A stretch of DNA of 64,000 bases from Piezodorus guildinii (GCA_023052935.1 CM041295.1:16678880-16742879); one strand, 5' to 3'; numbered from the stretch's first letter, positions 24,309-35,881 are shown. Numbers and translations: made by a program. The notes: a model not told the origin generated them from the letters alone.

Positions 24309-25560
24309 CAAGGCGTAGAAGTGTGAAACCGGAATTTCCTTATAGATGGTGCTCGCTATTAGTTTAAAGACCGTAAGACCGCTTTTGTAGCCCCATCTTC
24401 TTCCTCTGACAGATGACGAATTTTATCAAAACACAATAACCTAAGTTTAATACACCAGTATATTTTTCTATAATCACAAATATGTCGAGTTTTGGGGCCA
24501 CGAACTGTGATTTGTGGTCAGCATTGGTTTTCTGCTATCATATAGGGAAAATTACAGCAGAATCGTATAGAATGCTTGTCGGAGCATACGGTGAACGTGC
24601 TCTTGACAAAACTAAATGATTTGAGTGGTTTAAAAAAAATCAAAAGTGGTGATTTCGACGTGAGAAACGAGGAGCGTGGGAAACCACCTAAAAAGTTTGA
24701 AGGCACGGACTTGTTAGCCTTATTAGATTAAGACGATACTCAGACTCGACAAGAACTCACGGAACAATTAAATGTGACGCAAAAAGCATTATCTATTCGC
24801 CTGAAAGCTATGGGAAAGTTTCAGAAAGTGGGAAAATGGGTACCACATGAACTGACAGAAGAAAATCGAAAAAACACATGTCAAATGCTGCTCGTCAGAT
24901 GTAAAATAAAATAATATCATTATCGAATAGTGACATGTGATGGAAAGTTGATATATTTCCAAAATCCTAGGCGTCGTGCCTACTCCACACCTAACTATGG
25001 GTGAATCCAAGCGAACCATCAAAATCCACTGTAAGAACAAATTCTTTTGGAAATAAAACAATGCTGCGCGTTTTGTGGGATCAAGAAGTTATAATATATT
25101 ATGAGCTACTAAAACCTGGAGTTAAAACTCATCGCTACCAACACCAGATAATCAATTTGAATCGATCAATACGCGAAAAACGACCGTAATAGGCAAAACG
25201 GCAACATAAAGTCATTTTGTTTCATGATAATGTCCCCTCACACACAGCAAAACGGGTCAAGGATACGATCAAGGTAATTGGGAAATACTAGATGCGGCTT
25301 ATTCTCTAGATTTTGTTCCGTCTGATTACCATCTTTTCGCATCATTGGGACATCTACTCACAGAACAACACTTCGATTCATTTGAAAATGTAAGAAAATG
25401 GCTCGACAACTGGTTTTCTTCAAATGAAGTATTTTTTTTTTTTTTTTACGTTGCATTCACAACCTTCCGAAGAGGTGGGAAAAATGTATAAATTCCAATG
25501 GAGTGGTATATAGCCAATATATAGGAAAAAAGTTATTATTATATTTTTGATAAATAATTA
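24309..25560 (+). mobile_element. Degenerate full-length mariner M4 (pseudogene)
   Basis: Different subfamily from M1-M3. The left end has 'gtgtgaaaccggaatttcc'. Broken plus frames give KITAESYRMLVGAYGERALD (HTH region, about 24545), GKWVPHELTEENR, the first catalytic region near 24930, STVRTNSFGNKTMLRVLWDQ (about 25020), YYELLKPGV, HDNVPSHTAKRV (second Asp, about 25215) and PSDYHLF (third Asp, about 25320). Spacing fits a DD34D transposase. Stops, frameshifts and a T run at 25433-25447 disable it. No matching right TIR was seen, so that end is approximate. Confidence 0.85.
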
Positions 25561-26280
25561 TTTCTAAATTCTTCCATTAGAAGAAGCATTAGAGGCCAAG
25601 TAATACGTTGGCTACGGTGGATTGATTTTATGTTTTGAATTTGTAATTATTTTTTTATTTACTTTATTATTGACACAATTTTAGATAATGGATACCTATA
25701 TAACTCATATTAGTAAACGTTAGTTTGTGCCAGTGAGTCCTAAAGATGGGAAAAAATCCCAAAAAGGAGATTCCAAATAATTATTAGTGTAAAATAAACT
25801 TTTAGGGAAGAATTAAGAACCAATTGTTTATCATTAATAAATGTTTCATCCGAATTTTATATACCATTATGGTATATTTTATTAACGTTCTCTGATTTAT
25901 TATTAGTTAGAAGTATTCTATATTAATTTACTAATTACATCATAAATAATGAAAGAAGTTTAATAAATAAATGACTACATACGACTTAGGCATTCATAAT
26001 TAACCATTTTGAATTCCGATCATGAATATAAATTCAGTTATTGGCTTCGGAATAAATTTAATTACTGCCGATAAGATTCCTACTTTAATACGTTAATTAG
26101 TAAGGTATTCTAGGGTAAACATAATTATATGTAAGCATTTCCAGTTGATAATCCGAGTATTGAAAAAAGATATTCGTTAATTAATCTGAAAGGTACGCTA
26201 TTAGTAATTAATTTATTAGTTTCCTAAGGAAAGGTCTATTTACTAATGTATATTATGTACAAAAAAAAGAAAAAAAACCA
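25561..26280. other. AT-rich stretch, nothing recognised
   Basis: No gene or repeat match supported. Confidence 0.4.
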
Positions 26281-26593
26281 AAAAAAAACCTGTACCACTT
26301 CAATCAATGAAGAGTTTTGGGCTCAGTACATGTAGAGATTCTTACTGGTTCTAAGCAAACGGCCGTGCAATGCCGTGATTCGGCCAAGATTACGCACGCT
26401 CAGCAGCCAGGTTTTTACCCTTTTTTGGGTACCCACTTTATAGAGGCTGGGTGTACCCCAGGAGGGTCTCCATTCCCCAGAATCGCCCCCCGGCTAAAAT
26501 AAAAGAATAAATAATATTCCGCTACAGCCGAGATTCGAACCCAGGACGCGGAGCATAATAGACTAGAGCTCTACCCACTAGACCACGCCGCTA
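26281..26593 (-). mobile_element. SINE1 copy, tRNA-derived, complete head
   Basis: On minus it starts with a tRNA-like head: A-box-like 'gtggtctagtgggtagagc' and B-box 'gggttcgaatctc'. A unique body follows ('attatttattcttttatttt', 'tgggtacccaaaaaagggt', 'tctacatgtactgagcc'), ending in an A-rich tail (plus T-poor 26262-26290). The tRNA part would supply an internal Pol III promoter. The body matches 48128-48420 and 50856-51139. Confidence 0.82.
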
Positions 26594-26599
26594 TTATAT

Positions 26600-26714
26600 A
26601 TATATATATATGTAAAACTTTTGTAAATGGTCTGTATCCTAACCCAATGAAGGCTAAAATACCACCAAAAGTGATATTTTTAACCTCTAAGATGCAGGGT
26701 ATGTTCGGTACTAC

Positions 26715-26762
<48 letters not shown>

Positions 26763-26872
26763 TATATATATAAAACTTTTGTAAATAGTCTGTATCCTAA
26801 CCCAATGAAGGCTAAAATACCACCAAAAGTGATATTTTTAACCTCTAAGATGCAGGGTATGTTCGGTACTAC

Positions 26873-26903
<31 letters not shown>

Positions 26904-26930
26904 ATATATATAAAATATATATTATATATA
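26600..26930 (+). repeat. Tandem ~160-bp repeat with coding-like segment
   Basis: Two units, about 26612-26765 and 26772-26925, nearly identical, each ending in an (AT)n tract. Both read NGLYPNPMKAKIPPKVIFLT and SKMQGMF in the plus frame. These are the same residues as the C-terminus of the minus-strand frame at 27811-28218 apart from one change. They are either duplicated exon fragments or pieces of an unknown mobile element. Confidence 0.6.
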
Positions 26931-26936
26931 CATATA

Positions 26937-27105
26937 ACTATAAAGCTCGTGTCACGGTGGTTTTGTTTGCATTCCTCAGAAACGGCTCGAGCGAATATTA
27001 TGAAAATTTTTATGTATATTTGGTATGTAGGAAAATAGGTGGTAAAGTATATTTCATTCCCCTTGATGATTTGGGTGTCCCTATACAGAATTTTTGTTTT
27101 TATTT
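26937..27105 (+). repeat. Conserved arthropod-type dispersed repeat
   Basis: 'ctcgtgtcacggtggttttg' then 'ctcagaaacggctcgagcga', 'atgaaaatttttatg' and 'ttcattccccttgatgattt'. I recognise this pattern (AAACGGCTCGACCGAT-like followed by ATGAAATTTTT) as one that recurs across arthropod genomes. I cannot assign its element. Confidence 0.4.
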
Positions 27106-27372
27106 TTAATTCTTTTATATTTTATTTGGCATCTAAATAAAAACTATAACCTTAAGTTTTCAACCTCTTTCCCTCACTCCCGCATTTTTTTTAATCTCGA
27201 TTTTAATATTTTTATATGAGCAATATTCAAATTATATAAACATCGTTCATCTAATAGCTACAGCAAATCCCATTTTTAGCCACTCCTTATATATGTTTCT
27301 ACGTCTTTGATGTTACCTGCTTGGCATACACCAACGCATGCTCAATAATAAAAATATTTTTAAAGTTACATT

Positions 27373-27687
27373 TCACTCAATACAACTATAAAGATAACCG
27401 GTAATGGCAAAAGAAGCATTGGACGAAGAAGAAACATTGGAAAAAATTATATAGGATAATAATAGCAATGGAGCTTGAAGCATCGATATAGCATAAATAA
27501 TTTGGTTCCCGTAATTCAGCCTTAAATATTCTCTTTCAACAGACGAGAGTGCTTGCATTGGTTTGTTTTGATGTGGCATCGTGTAAATCGCCCCTTGGTT
27601 TGATAAACAAACATATACCTCGCGGGCAAGTACTCTACTATACAAATACACCATCGGATCTGTCAACACGATAAGAAAACCACTCAT
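27373..27687 (-). CDS. Unrecognised open frame, 104 aa
   Basis: Starts at an ATG and is open to a stop. It contains LAREVYVCLSNQGAIYT, SSVEREYLRLNYGNQIIYA and a hydrophobic C-terminal stretch (LLLLSYIIFSN) that could be a membrane segment. Composition is less biased than chance frames in this AT-rich DNA. It lies on the same strand as, and 123 bp downstream of, the frame ending at 27811. Function unknown: a host exon, an endogenous-virus-like fragment or a transposon protein are all possible. Confidence 0.35.
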   Translation of the reverse strand: MSGFLIVLTDPMVYLYSRVLAREVYVCLSNQGAIYTMPHQNKPMQALSSVEREYLRLNYGNQIIYAISMLQAPLLLLSYIIFSNVSSSSNASFAITGYLYSCIE

Positions 27688-27810
27688 CGCTTCAAAATAA
27701 ACTTAATATTAATTAATAATTATTATTAATATTAATTACTATTAATAATAAAATTACGATTAATACTTATTACTGTTAATTATTATTGCTTCATTAAATA
27801 ACACAGGAAA

Positions 27811-28218
27811 TTATTTATTCAGTACGAACATACCCTGCATCTTAGAGGTTAGAAAAATCACTTTTTTGGGTATTTTAGCCTTCATTGGGTTGGGGTATAA
27901 ACCATTTACAAGAGTGTTAAACACTTCATCATGTATTGTTGATAAAGGGCATTTTTTTCGAAATTGATGTTTGACGTATTTGTATTCTAATGATGTAGTT
28001 TTATATAAATCCACTATTTTAAAAACGTACAAATCTTTAAAAAACGTAATTGAAAACTTCATTTTATTCTTAAAGGTACTAAACCTACATTTTATTTCAT
28101 TCAAGAAGGTACTAAAAATCTGTCCTCCTGAAACGTACAAAATCCCCTCTAAACAGACAACCTGTCCTTTCCTTTCTTTCCAATAGGTACTACATTTCCT
28201 ATTATATAGCAGAAGCAC
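27811..28218 (-). CDS. Unrecognised open frame, 135 codons, possible exon
   Basis: The frame opens at GTG immediately after a TAG that could be part of an acceptor (…gttag|gtgc), with no early ATG, which suggests an exon. It contains STYWKERKGQVVCLEGILY, LEYKYVKHQFRKKCPLST and the C-terminal NGLYPNPMKAKIPKKVIFL plus SKMQGMF. That terminal segment also occurs twice at 26600-26930, with some differences silent. No family recognised. A second frame of similar quality follows on the same strand. Confidence 0.4.
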   Translation of the reverse strand: MLLLYNRKCSTYWKERKGQVVCLEGILYVSGGQIFSTFLNEIKCRFSTFKNKMKFSITFFKDLYVFKIVDLYKTTSLEYKYVKHQFRKKCPLSTIHDEVFNTLVNGLYPNPMKAKIPKKVIFLTSKMQGMFVLNK

Positions 28219-28395
28219 CTAACACTATAATATAGTATCATTAATTAATTTTTTTCTCTTAATTTTATGGATTTTTATTGGTTCATTTAGCACGTCTTGA
28301 ATCAACGCTATCATTTTGATCAATGGTTTTAACCTGATAATCAGTTTTTAGACTGTTGTAAAAAAAATACCTTATTTGTGTTTCTTTGGTTCCTG

Positions 28396-28850
28396 TTTTT
28401 TTTTTTTTTCGTCAGGAATTTCTTCAATTTGAAGGTTTCCTCAACCTAATTCCCGCCCCAGCAGGTCTTTCCATGTCTGCCGGTCCATCGCGTCCTCTCC
28501 GACAGCCACCTACCAGCCATACTCTCCACCATTCTATCCTTCCATCTAACTAGGGGTCTTTTTCTCCTTCTTCTACTATCTGCCTCCCAATCCATAATTA
28601 TTTTATGTAAGCGATTGTCTCCCATTCGTTTCACATGGCCGTACCACCTAAGTCTCCTTTCTTCCATCACCTCAACAATGTTGTGCTTTATTTCAAGTGC
28701 TTCTCTTATAGTGACATTTTCCCCCCTTTCGATTCTCGATATCCTTGCCGCTCTCCTCCAAAAATCCATTTCAACAGAAAGAAATTTTTTTCCCTGAGCT
28801 ATGCTGAGGTTCAGCATATGGTTCTTGTACGTTCTCAATTAAATTAAGTT
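28396..28850 (-). pseudogene. C-terminal end of a non-LTR reverse transcriptase
   Basis: An open frame of about 130 codons reads MDFWRRAARISRIERGENV, ERRLRWYGHVKRMGDNRL and RRRRKRPLVRWKDRMVESMA. This is the RLRWYGHV-RM plus GRPRxRW C-terminal zinc-adjacent region common to arthropod LINE polymerases. The terminal codons shift frame near 28500. A 3' tail lies at about 28396-28410 (plus T run). The RT catalytic domain is not present. Confidence 0.75.
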
Positions 28851-29129
28851 TTATCATACTATTTCTTCTTACAGCCATATAAATTTGGTTTGAAATTGTT
28901 TCCGATATGTCTCAGAGGGAGAATATGCATAAGTTAATAATTAACATAATAAATACGTTAGTTATCAGTGATGTAGCATGAGGAAGGTTATGGTGGCTTG
29001 TTACCAACGTTTTCGTAAGACCGCGCGTTGCATTATTTCAAAAAGTACAATATCCCTTTTAGTTCTTTCCAAAAAGTACTATATCCACGTTTAATTTATA
29101 CACGTAAAACTATATACATGTTATATCGT

Positions 29130-29470
29130 TAAAAATCTGGTGTTGGCAACACACGACTTTCACTTACCTCCATTTGTAAAATCAATGAAAGAATTTTGAA
29201 ATAAAGTTAAAGATAAAAATACGTGAAACATTTAAACAATTAATTGAATTAAATTTCTATAGAAACATGTGTTTTATCAAAAAATCTATTACATTATTAT
29301 CTAAAATAATCAGTTAGTTTTATCTTTATTTTATCACTTTCTATTAACTTTTAAAAGCTTGTGTATGAGTTCATATTTTTTCTAAGATCTTTGGCTTTCC
29401 AACGGTGTATCATACATGTATATTACTGTTCTTATGATTAAAAACAAAAAATTGTAGTAAAAAAAATATT
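29130..29470 (-). repeat. Repeat family D copy, inverted
   Basis: The inverted right end ('cacgactttcacttacctcc') comes first, then 'atgtgttttatcaa', 'tatttta' and 'ggctttccaacggtgtatca'. This is the longest D copy and useful for defining the family. Confidence 0.6.
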
Positions 29471-29599
29471 TTATCTGTTTTCTCCTTTAGTTGGGTATCA
29501 AATTCATTCAATTTATATATTTACCTGTTTTTCATCAGTGGTAACAAGATAATATAGTCATTTTTATAGAATCAACAAAACTAAAGGTACTTTAGAGAA

Positions 29600-30012
29600 A
29601 GAAAATTTAAAATATCGGCATTTAAGCCCTGTCACACCATTTTAATCAGAATGAAAACTACATATTAAAGCCTATTAAATTTTACATCGATATAGCGAGT
29701 TTAAACAAAATCGTCGGATCCGTTTTCGAGAAAATCGAAAAAAGGTACAAAATGCATGGTATAAAGTGGCTCATCTGGTAAGCTGATATTGATGAAAAAG
29801 GTTTTGTAACGTCTCGGGCGTATATTTGTCTTAAATATAAAATTTCAGTTTCTTAAGATTTACTGTTTCCGTCCGGGAGTTACCACCCACACACGTACAC
29901 AGACCTTTTTGCGGGACTTGGTTATTTGGACTTAGTGGACCCTAAAATGTAGATTTCCGTTGAAAACTGGAATTTGAAAATGTTCACGATCGCAATACTT
30001 TCTCTTACTATA
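29600..30012. repeat. Repeat family E, best-preserved copy
   Basis: About 410 bp: 'cggcatttaagccctgtcac', 'aaattttacatcgatatagc', 'aaaatgcatggtataaagtg', 'ccacccacacacgtacacag', 'ggacttggttatttggactt' and 'cacgatcgcaatactttctc'. No open frame. Partial copies at 820, 9800, 10125, 13385, 14715, 57640 and 62820. No TIR was found; class unknown. Confidence 0.65.
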
Positions 30013-30935
30013 TATAGTAAGTGAAAGTGAAAAGTACAATAATTTGGAAAAATAAATTGTTAACAAGCTAAACATTCATTTTTAGATTTAAATTTAAAAA
30101 ATCGAGAAAATTTTTCCAATAATAAATAAATGAGAGATTTTAGCTTTTCCAGTAAAATTGTCTAAACTGGATATAGTACATTTTGTAAATCAACGCCTCA
30201 ATTCTGGATTGCATAAGTGCTAAAGATAGTATTTTATTTATTTTTAATATACGTATAAAGTCATTAGAGGTGTCAGGTCTATCAATTCGATTCAGAAACT
30301 AAATTTCATTTTGCGTTTCCCGCAGGTTTGATGACACCTATAGGCGTAATGGTTGGCTCCGCTGTCGCGAAATGATGACGTCTCCTTTCGGTAAATGGCT
30401 TAGTTTATGGTATCGTATTTCTATAAGACGAACTCAAGGCACATCCCTCACTTATTGGACGGCAGAAAATATAAAAAGTTATACCAGCGTCGGAAAAAAA
30501 AGATGAAATATTCTGTAAGGAAGAATATAAAAATTAAAAAAAAAAAAAAAAAAAAAAGCTGTAGCGACTTTATACATCAAGTATAAAATTTCCAAGACTT
30601 TAGAGTAACTGACAAGATCTTTTTTAAAGTTTAAACTTTGTATTATATTATAAAATGTTCTGTAAAGCTGGGAAAGGAGAAGGTGGGTAGTTGATCTTCT
30701 TTCTTTGGAAATGTTTTTATAAAATTAAGTCCAATGAATACAATTTCATATTAATTAAAGGGGATTATTTTTTAAAGTTGTTTTTCAAGACATGAAAAAT
30801 GATGAGGAAAACAATATCTTTCTTTTTGGATATTTCTCAGAAGTTGTTAATTTAAAAATTAATCTAAGTAGGATATTTAATATTGAAGTCTCCTTTTACT
30901 TGAATACTTCGTTCATTCCTGCAATACCCGTTTTC

Positions 30936-30937
<2 letters not shown>
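30013..30937. other. AT-rich stretch with A run
   Basis: Poly(A) of about 22 nt at 30537-30558, preceded by AT-rich DNA, may mark an old retroposed tail. Nothing else recognised. Confidence 0.35.
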
Positions 30938-30987
<50 letters not shown>

Positions 30988-31050
30988 TGAGTGCATGTGA
31001 GTGTGTGTGTGTGTGTTGTGTGTGTGTGTGTGTGTGTAGTGTGTTGTATG
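30938..31050. repeat. (TA)n-(TG)n compound microsatellite
   Basis: TA tract of about 45 bp, then TG tract to about 31050 with few interruptions. Confidence 0.95.
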
Positions 31051-31194
31051 TGTGATATAATCCTTCCTAACTTCATTCAAAACTCTCCCTCTTCAACAAC
31101 TTTTTGCCTCCCAACCAAATATAAACTGATTTGAGAATAGCAGTACAGTGAGGTGAAAAATGTCTACAATTCTTAACATGGTAGTGAAGTCGAT

Positions 31195-31435
31195 TTTAAT
31201 TTCATTTTAATTATTATTTATATTTATTCTCTTGTTTTTTTTTTGTTTTTTATATTATATTAAGATAATATTGTACTTTTCTTCTCTCTTTTGATCGTTT
31301 AAAGAATATTGTAATCATTAATGCTTTTAGTTTTTTTTTGTTCTTCAACCAATGATAATTCTTATTTTTCTAGTTCATTTATGTTATTCTTAAGGGACAG
31401 AGACCTTGTCTCAGAATAAAGTTTTTTTTTTTTAT
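31195..31435 (+). mobile_element. LINE family B 3' end
   Basis: Ends 'ttcttaagggacagagacct' and 'gtctcagaataaagttt' before a T-rich and AAAT-type tail. The same end occurs at 36730-36803, 45060-45150 and, inverted, 46063-46110. UTR only. Confidence 0.65.
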
Positions 31436-31469
31436 TTATTCAAAAAAATAAATAAATAAATAAAATGTA

Positions 31470-32347
31470 TAGCGTTTCCAAGTCAATCGTAACCTTTTCC
31501 AAGTCAAATGTAACCCTTTCCATTTCAAATGTAACCCTTTCCAAAGCAAATGTAACCGTTTCCATTTCAAATGTCACCTTTTCCATTTCAAATGTTACCT
31601 TTTTCAAACCAATTGTAACCTTACTCCCCGAAAGAACATTAATTAATCCCTATGTTAATAAAAAACATTAAAAGTAAATGCGAGTTGAAATACGCATGAG
31701 CGATAAAAGATAGAGCTCAAAAAACGTAATCATAACCACCCGAAAGCACAATAATTAATCCCTCTATCAATAAAAAACATTAAAAGTAAATTAATGCGAT
31801 AAAAATACAGCTCGAAAAACGTAATAACAAGACCAACTAACATGTAAGTTAGAGTTATAATGATCGGGAACAATAAAAAATAAAATGTAACTATAAGACC
31901 CGAAAACACAATTATCAACTCCTATATCAATTAAATAACATTAAAAGTAAATGCGTGTTAACATGCACTCGAGCAATAAAAATACAGCTCGAAAAACATA
32001 ATTATAATACCCGAAAACACATTAATCATTTCCAAAAACTACCCCTCCCCTCTAAAAGATCAAAATCAACAACTGTCTTAAAACTAAATAAACGATAAAT
32101 TATTTTTTTCTAATATTAGCTCTTAAAAAACAGAACTTGATATCAAATATCTAAAAAACAAAAAAAATAGCGATAGGATATGCCAAAATTATTAAAAAAG
32201 TCATAATTTTAATTAAACTAATTATTTTTCAATAAATAAATAAATACAACGGAATATTTAAGGCTAGACGTGAAGAAAAAGGTTACAATTGCTTTGGAAA
32301 AGGCAACATTTGAAATGGAAAAGGTTACAATTGACTTGGAAATGCTA
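31470..32347. mobile_element. Foldback-like element with 21-bp repeat arms
   Basis: Inverted ends: left TAGCGTTTCCAAGTCAAT, right (inverted) TAGCATTTCCAAGTCAAT, each flanked by TA (31468-31469 and 32348-32349). The left arm has seven 21-bp repeats (31476-31622, core ttccatttcaaatgtaaccct). The right arm (about 32278-32347) has three in opposite orientation. The interior has four units starting ccgaaa at 31628, 31740, 31900 and 32011, with the shared block 'aacattaaaagtaaat'. No transposase. Layout recalls Foldback/Galileo-type elements; the TA flanks suggest Tc1/mariner or another TA-targeting machinery. Confidence 0.75.
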
Positions 32348-32353
32348 TATAAA

Positions 32354-33500
32354 TATATATAAAATATGGAACTGTAGCATTCGAAAAATCTTTCCTAATC
32401 TCTTCAACGTCCATATGGTTACTCCATTTCTACTAATATCCGTAATTCGATTAACCTTACAACCTTTGAATCTTGTCTTTCAGGTCACTTCTTGTCTATG
32501 AAATTTTTAAAGAATCCGAAATAGGCGTGCTAATCTCAAGGAAATCTGTAAGTTTACTCTTGCAATCTGCCCTGTGGTTGATTACAGTTCATTTTAAATT
32601 ACCCCGATACAGACTATAATTCATAGTCTGTAAAACTTTTGTCAGAAAAGTTTAACAAAATTATCCACTTATGCTTAAGAATTTTGCATATATCACTATT
32701 CATAATACTGCTTCTTTTTTAGAAAGCATTATTTGTTTTAATAAATTAAAATATAAATTTAAGAACTTTCTGAAATAATATCATATTAAAATATTTAATT
32801 AATTACTAGTAATTATAATAATTCCCTATATCTCTTAAGCTAATCGGATCTCATCAGAATCTTCGGAGATTTGGCATTAGAGGATTACGATCGATACAGA
32901 CCAATCCCAACAAATCACGTTTACTCTTCAACGACCACATCCTCTCGTGTATTTTTCAAGTATTAATTACAATTGTAAGTTTGTGAAATTTATTACTATT
33001 TAAATATAACCGGTCTAAGATTAATTTAATACAGTACATAGAAAAGTATTTATATCATTAGTAAATCAGATTTATATATGTTATTGCTCAATTTCTAACT
33101 ACATTATACCATCGTGGTCATAGAGATTGCATCACTCAAAAAAAAAAAAAAATTTCCAAAATCAAACATAACCGCATGTTTTTATGTAATTCTGATTACA
33201 CAAAAAAGTAATTTTATATATTTGAAATTAAAGAAAAGTACATAAAATCAATGAAAGAAATATAAAAGTTCAGGTTCTCTCCTAAAATGAATTATATTTA
33301 TTTTCAAAACTATGACCACTGCTGTTTTCCGTCAAAATTGTTCCACTTCAATTTCAGTGAAATCTCATAATGTTAATTGTTTCTGATAGCGAGGTGATTG
33401 AAATTTGTCATAATTAAACATTTTATTCTGGTAGTAATTAAAAATTCTCACCAAGAACTACAAACTTTTTGTTTAATCTGTTTATTTTCATTAAGCGTAT
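32354..33500. other. AT-rich stretch, nothing recognised
   Basis: No gene, repeat match or RNA gene supported over about 1.1 kb. Confidence 0.4.
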
Positions 33501-33506
33501 GATATA

Positions 33507-34432
33507 TTGGGTTGTGCCACATGAAATGTCCGTTTTCAAGGTAAAGGATTTATATTAAAAATACGATATGAAAACAAGATAATTTTATTCGAAGTATTTA
33601 CCTTGTTTTTCTACACATTTTTCCCAACGTGACACCAACTTTTTTATCCCCGAACTGAAAAACTCTGAGCTTTGAAGTGAAACAAAATCTGAAAACGCAC
33701 TTTTCACTTGATCATCATTTTCAAAATGTTTTCCTTTGACGAAGTTGTCTAAATTCCTTAAAATGAGGTAATCTGTTGGAGACATGTCGGGAGAATATGG
33801 TGGGTGCGGAAGAACTTCGTAGCCCAGTTCTTTCAATTTTTGCACGGTATGTTTTGAAACATGGGGTCTTGCTGCCGCTCAGTGAGATCATGAGGTACCC
33901 ATGTATCGAGCTTTTTTACATTCCCAATACACTTAATAAATGTCTGGAAACGGTAGATGCACTTGCATTTAGTTGTGCTGAGAGTCCTTTAACTGTTTGG
34001 TAGGGGTTTACTTCTACTGTATGTTTGAAGACATCGTTGTCTCATACGAACGGAGGTCTTCCTCGGGGCAAGTTTTCCAAGTCGGTATCCCCAGCTGAAA
34101 ACTTAGCAAACCAACGGCGAATGGTCCGTTCATTAACACTCTCTTTCCCAAACGCCTTGCAAATATTTCTAGCGGCCTCAGCTGCTGAATGGCCGAGTTT
34201 AAACTCTTACAAAAATATTATTCGAAAATCGCTTGTTTCCATGTTCATATTTGGAGGTATACTAAAAAGTGGGTAATTAATTGGGATGCTAATATTTATA
34301 ATACAAAGGTAGAGGGTTAGTAACTGTTTACTTTCAATATGTAAACATTCGGAAGAAAACAACAGAGACCGGCGAAATCCTTTATGTTTTTCAGAAACTA
34401 TAAAAACGGACATTTCATGGGAAACAACCCAA
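33507..34432 (-). mobile_element. Internally deleted mariner M2, 926 bp
   Basis: TA at 33505-33506 and 34433-34434. Inverted ends ttgggttgtgccacatgaaa and ttgggttgtttcccatgaaa. On minus the HTH region lies at about 34255-34020 and the C-terminus (KELGYEVLPHPPYSPDMSPT) at 33845-33585. They are separated by 'gttttgaaacatggggtctt', the same deletion junction as in M3. The two first catalytic Asp regions are missing. Frameshifts also interrupt the N-terminal part. Confidence 0.9.
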
Positions 34433-34589
34433 TAAATAAGTAGACAAAAACAAAAATATTCGATTAGATCAAATTCATTACCAAAATAAAATTAAAGGAT
34501 ATGTGTTGCAATTTCTATGACCATGACTGTATTATCTACCTCACTGGATAGCTTATTTACTACTGGAAACCATTAGGTAATAATGATGA

Positions 34590-35040
34590 ATTTGAATAGA
34601 TAAAACATTTTAAATAATATTTTTAAAATTCAGTTTGGCATTTTTTTCTGTAAAACACAATTATAAAAATCTAATGCGGTCGGCACATGACTTTTTCTTA
34701 CCTCTGTTGTTAAAATCAATTTAAGAACTAATAAATAAAGTTAGAGATGAAAAAAATTAAAAAGTATTACATTCAGTTTTAGATTAAATAATAGAACGAT
34801 ATTAAACTGCTATGTCGATAACCACTTAACAGTTACATATATAATGAAAAGTACTGTGATCGCGAAGATTTTAGATAATATACAAAGTACTTTTAATATA
34901 GTAGATTATTTAATAAAACACACGTCTTAATTGAAACTCAATTTAACTGTTTCATTAACAATTTATATTTATATATATATATCTATATGTATTTCAAAAT
35001 TCTTCGTCCTGTGTTGCGCGCAACAGATTTTTAATATTTG
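34590..35040. repeat. Two family D fragments in opposite orientation
   Basis: About 34670-34770 has the inverted right end ('cttacctctgttgttaaaat'). About 34900-35035 has direct-orientation blocks ('agattatttaataaaacaca' to 'gcaacagattttt'). Either two nested copies or one rearranged copy. Confidence 0.45.
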
Positions 35041-35872
35041 AATATAAGATGTGATATTGATATAAATGATAGCTGATTCAAGTGGTAGCGACTCCAGGGG
35101 TGCAAAAAGGCCCCAATCAGCAGGCAGAGGCCTCTCTTTGAAGTGATTCTAGGCCGTGAATGAAGGGCGATGATTGAGGGCAAGGAGATGAATTTTAAAA
35201 AGGGCCGAAGGGTGAAGGCTCGGAAAAATTCTGGGCTATTGTCGAGAAGGGATCGCCACGCTGGCTCGTTCCTCTCCATCAATCTCCCTTCTGATACCGC
35301 ACGCCACGCCCTTTTTGTTTGATTCTTCCTCAGAAGCTAATTAATGAGATCAAAAAATAAAATAAATTTTATTTGTATATTTCGTTTAGCAAAGAATTCA
35401 ATTTTTTTTTCAACTACTGTAGTGAGTTTGGGATAAATGCAATTGATTTGATAGTTCTTGTCGTGCTAATAGTTTTAGCTTCAAGCGCTGGTTGTAACAT
35501 CTGACAAATGTTCCCGTGTTGTGACGATTCACTATACGGTTGGCCAGTACCAATAAGCCTTTAATTGATTTGCTTTATTTTGGAGAAAAAAAAAAAAAAA
35601 AACAAGTTTCTTTTTAATTTTGCTAAAGTACTTTCACTTACCGTTACAAATTAGATGGTAACACTAATACACAAAATTTAAAAAAAGGAGCTTTTTCCAA
35701 TACGAAGCTAATCATTTAAAGAATTTTGGTCCTCTACGCATTCCTGAAATTTTGCCATTGAAATTTAGCAACCCCTGTATATTTACAGGGTGCCTCATAA
35801 ATGTTAAAAATGTCCCTGTTGTTCAGGAAATCAAACCCACAAAACAAGAAAGTAAGTGTCACCGCAAAACGT
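35041..35872. other. Unassigned stretch
   Basis: A GC-richer patch at about 35080-35300 has a 75-codon minus frame without a recognisable domain. A run at about 35585-35602. Confidence 0.3.
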
Positions 35873-35881
35873 TATGCAGAA

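Noticed and set aside
26540..26593. Possible functional tRNA gene on minus
   Set aside because: It continues directly into the SINE1 body shared with 48128 and 50856.
31480..31625. CRISPR-like short repeats
   Set aside because: Repeats are head to tail without unique spacers, in a eukaryotic context, with an inverted partner arm.
31465..31671. 68-codon frame with seven-residue repeats (SNVTLSI type)
   Set aside because: The repeat is 21 bp, a multiple of three, so it stays open by arithmetic. It is the arm of the foldback-like element, with an inverted partner, and not a surface-protein gene.
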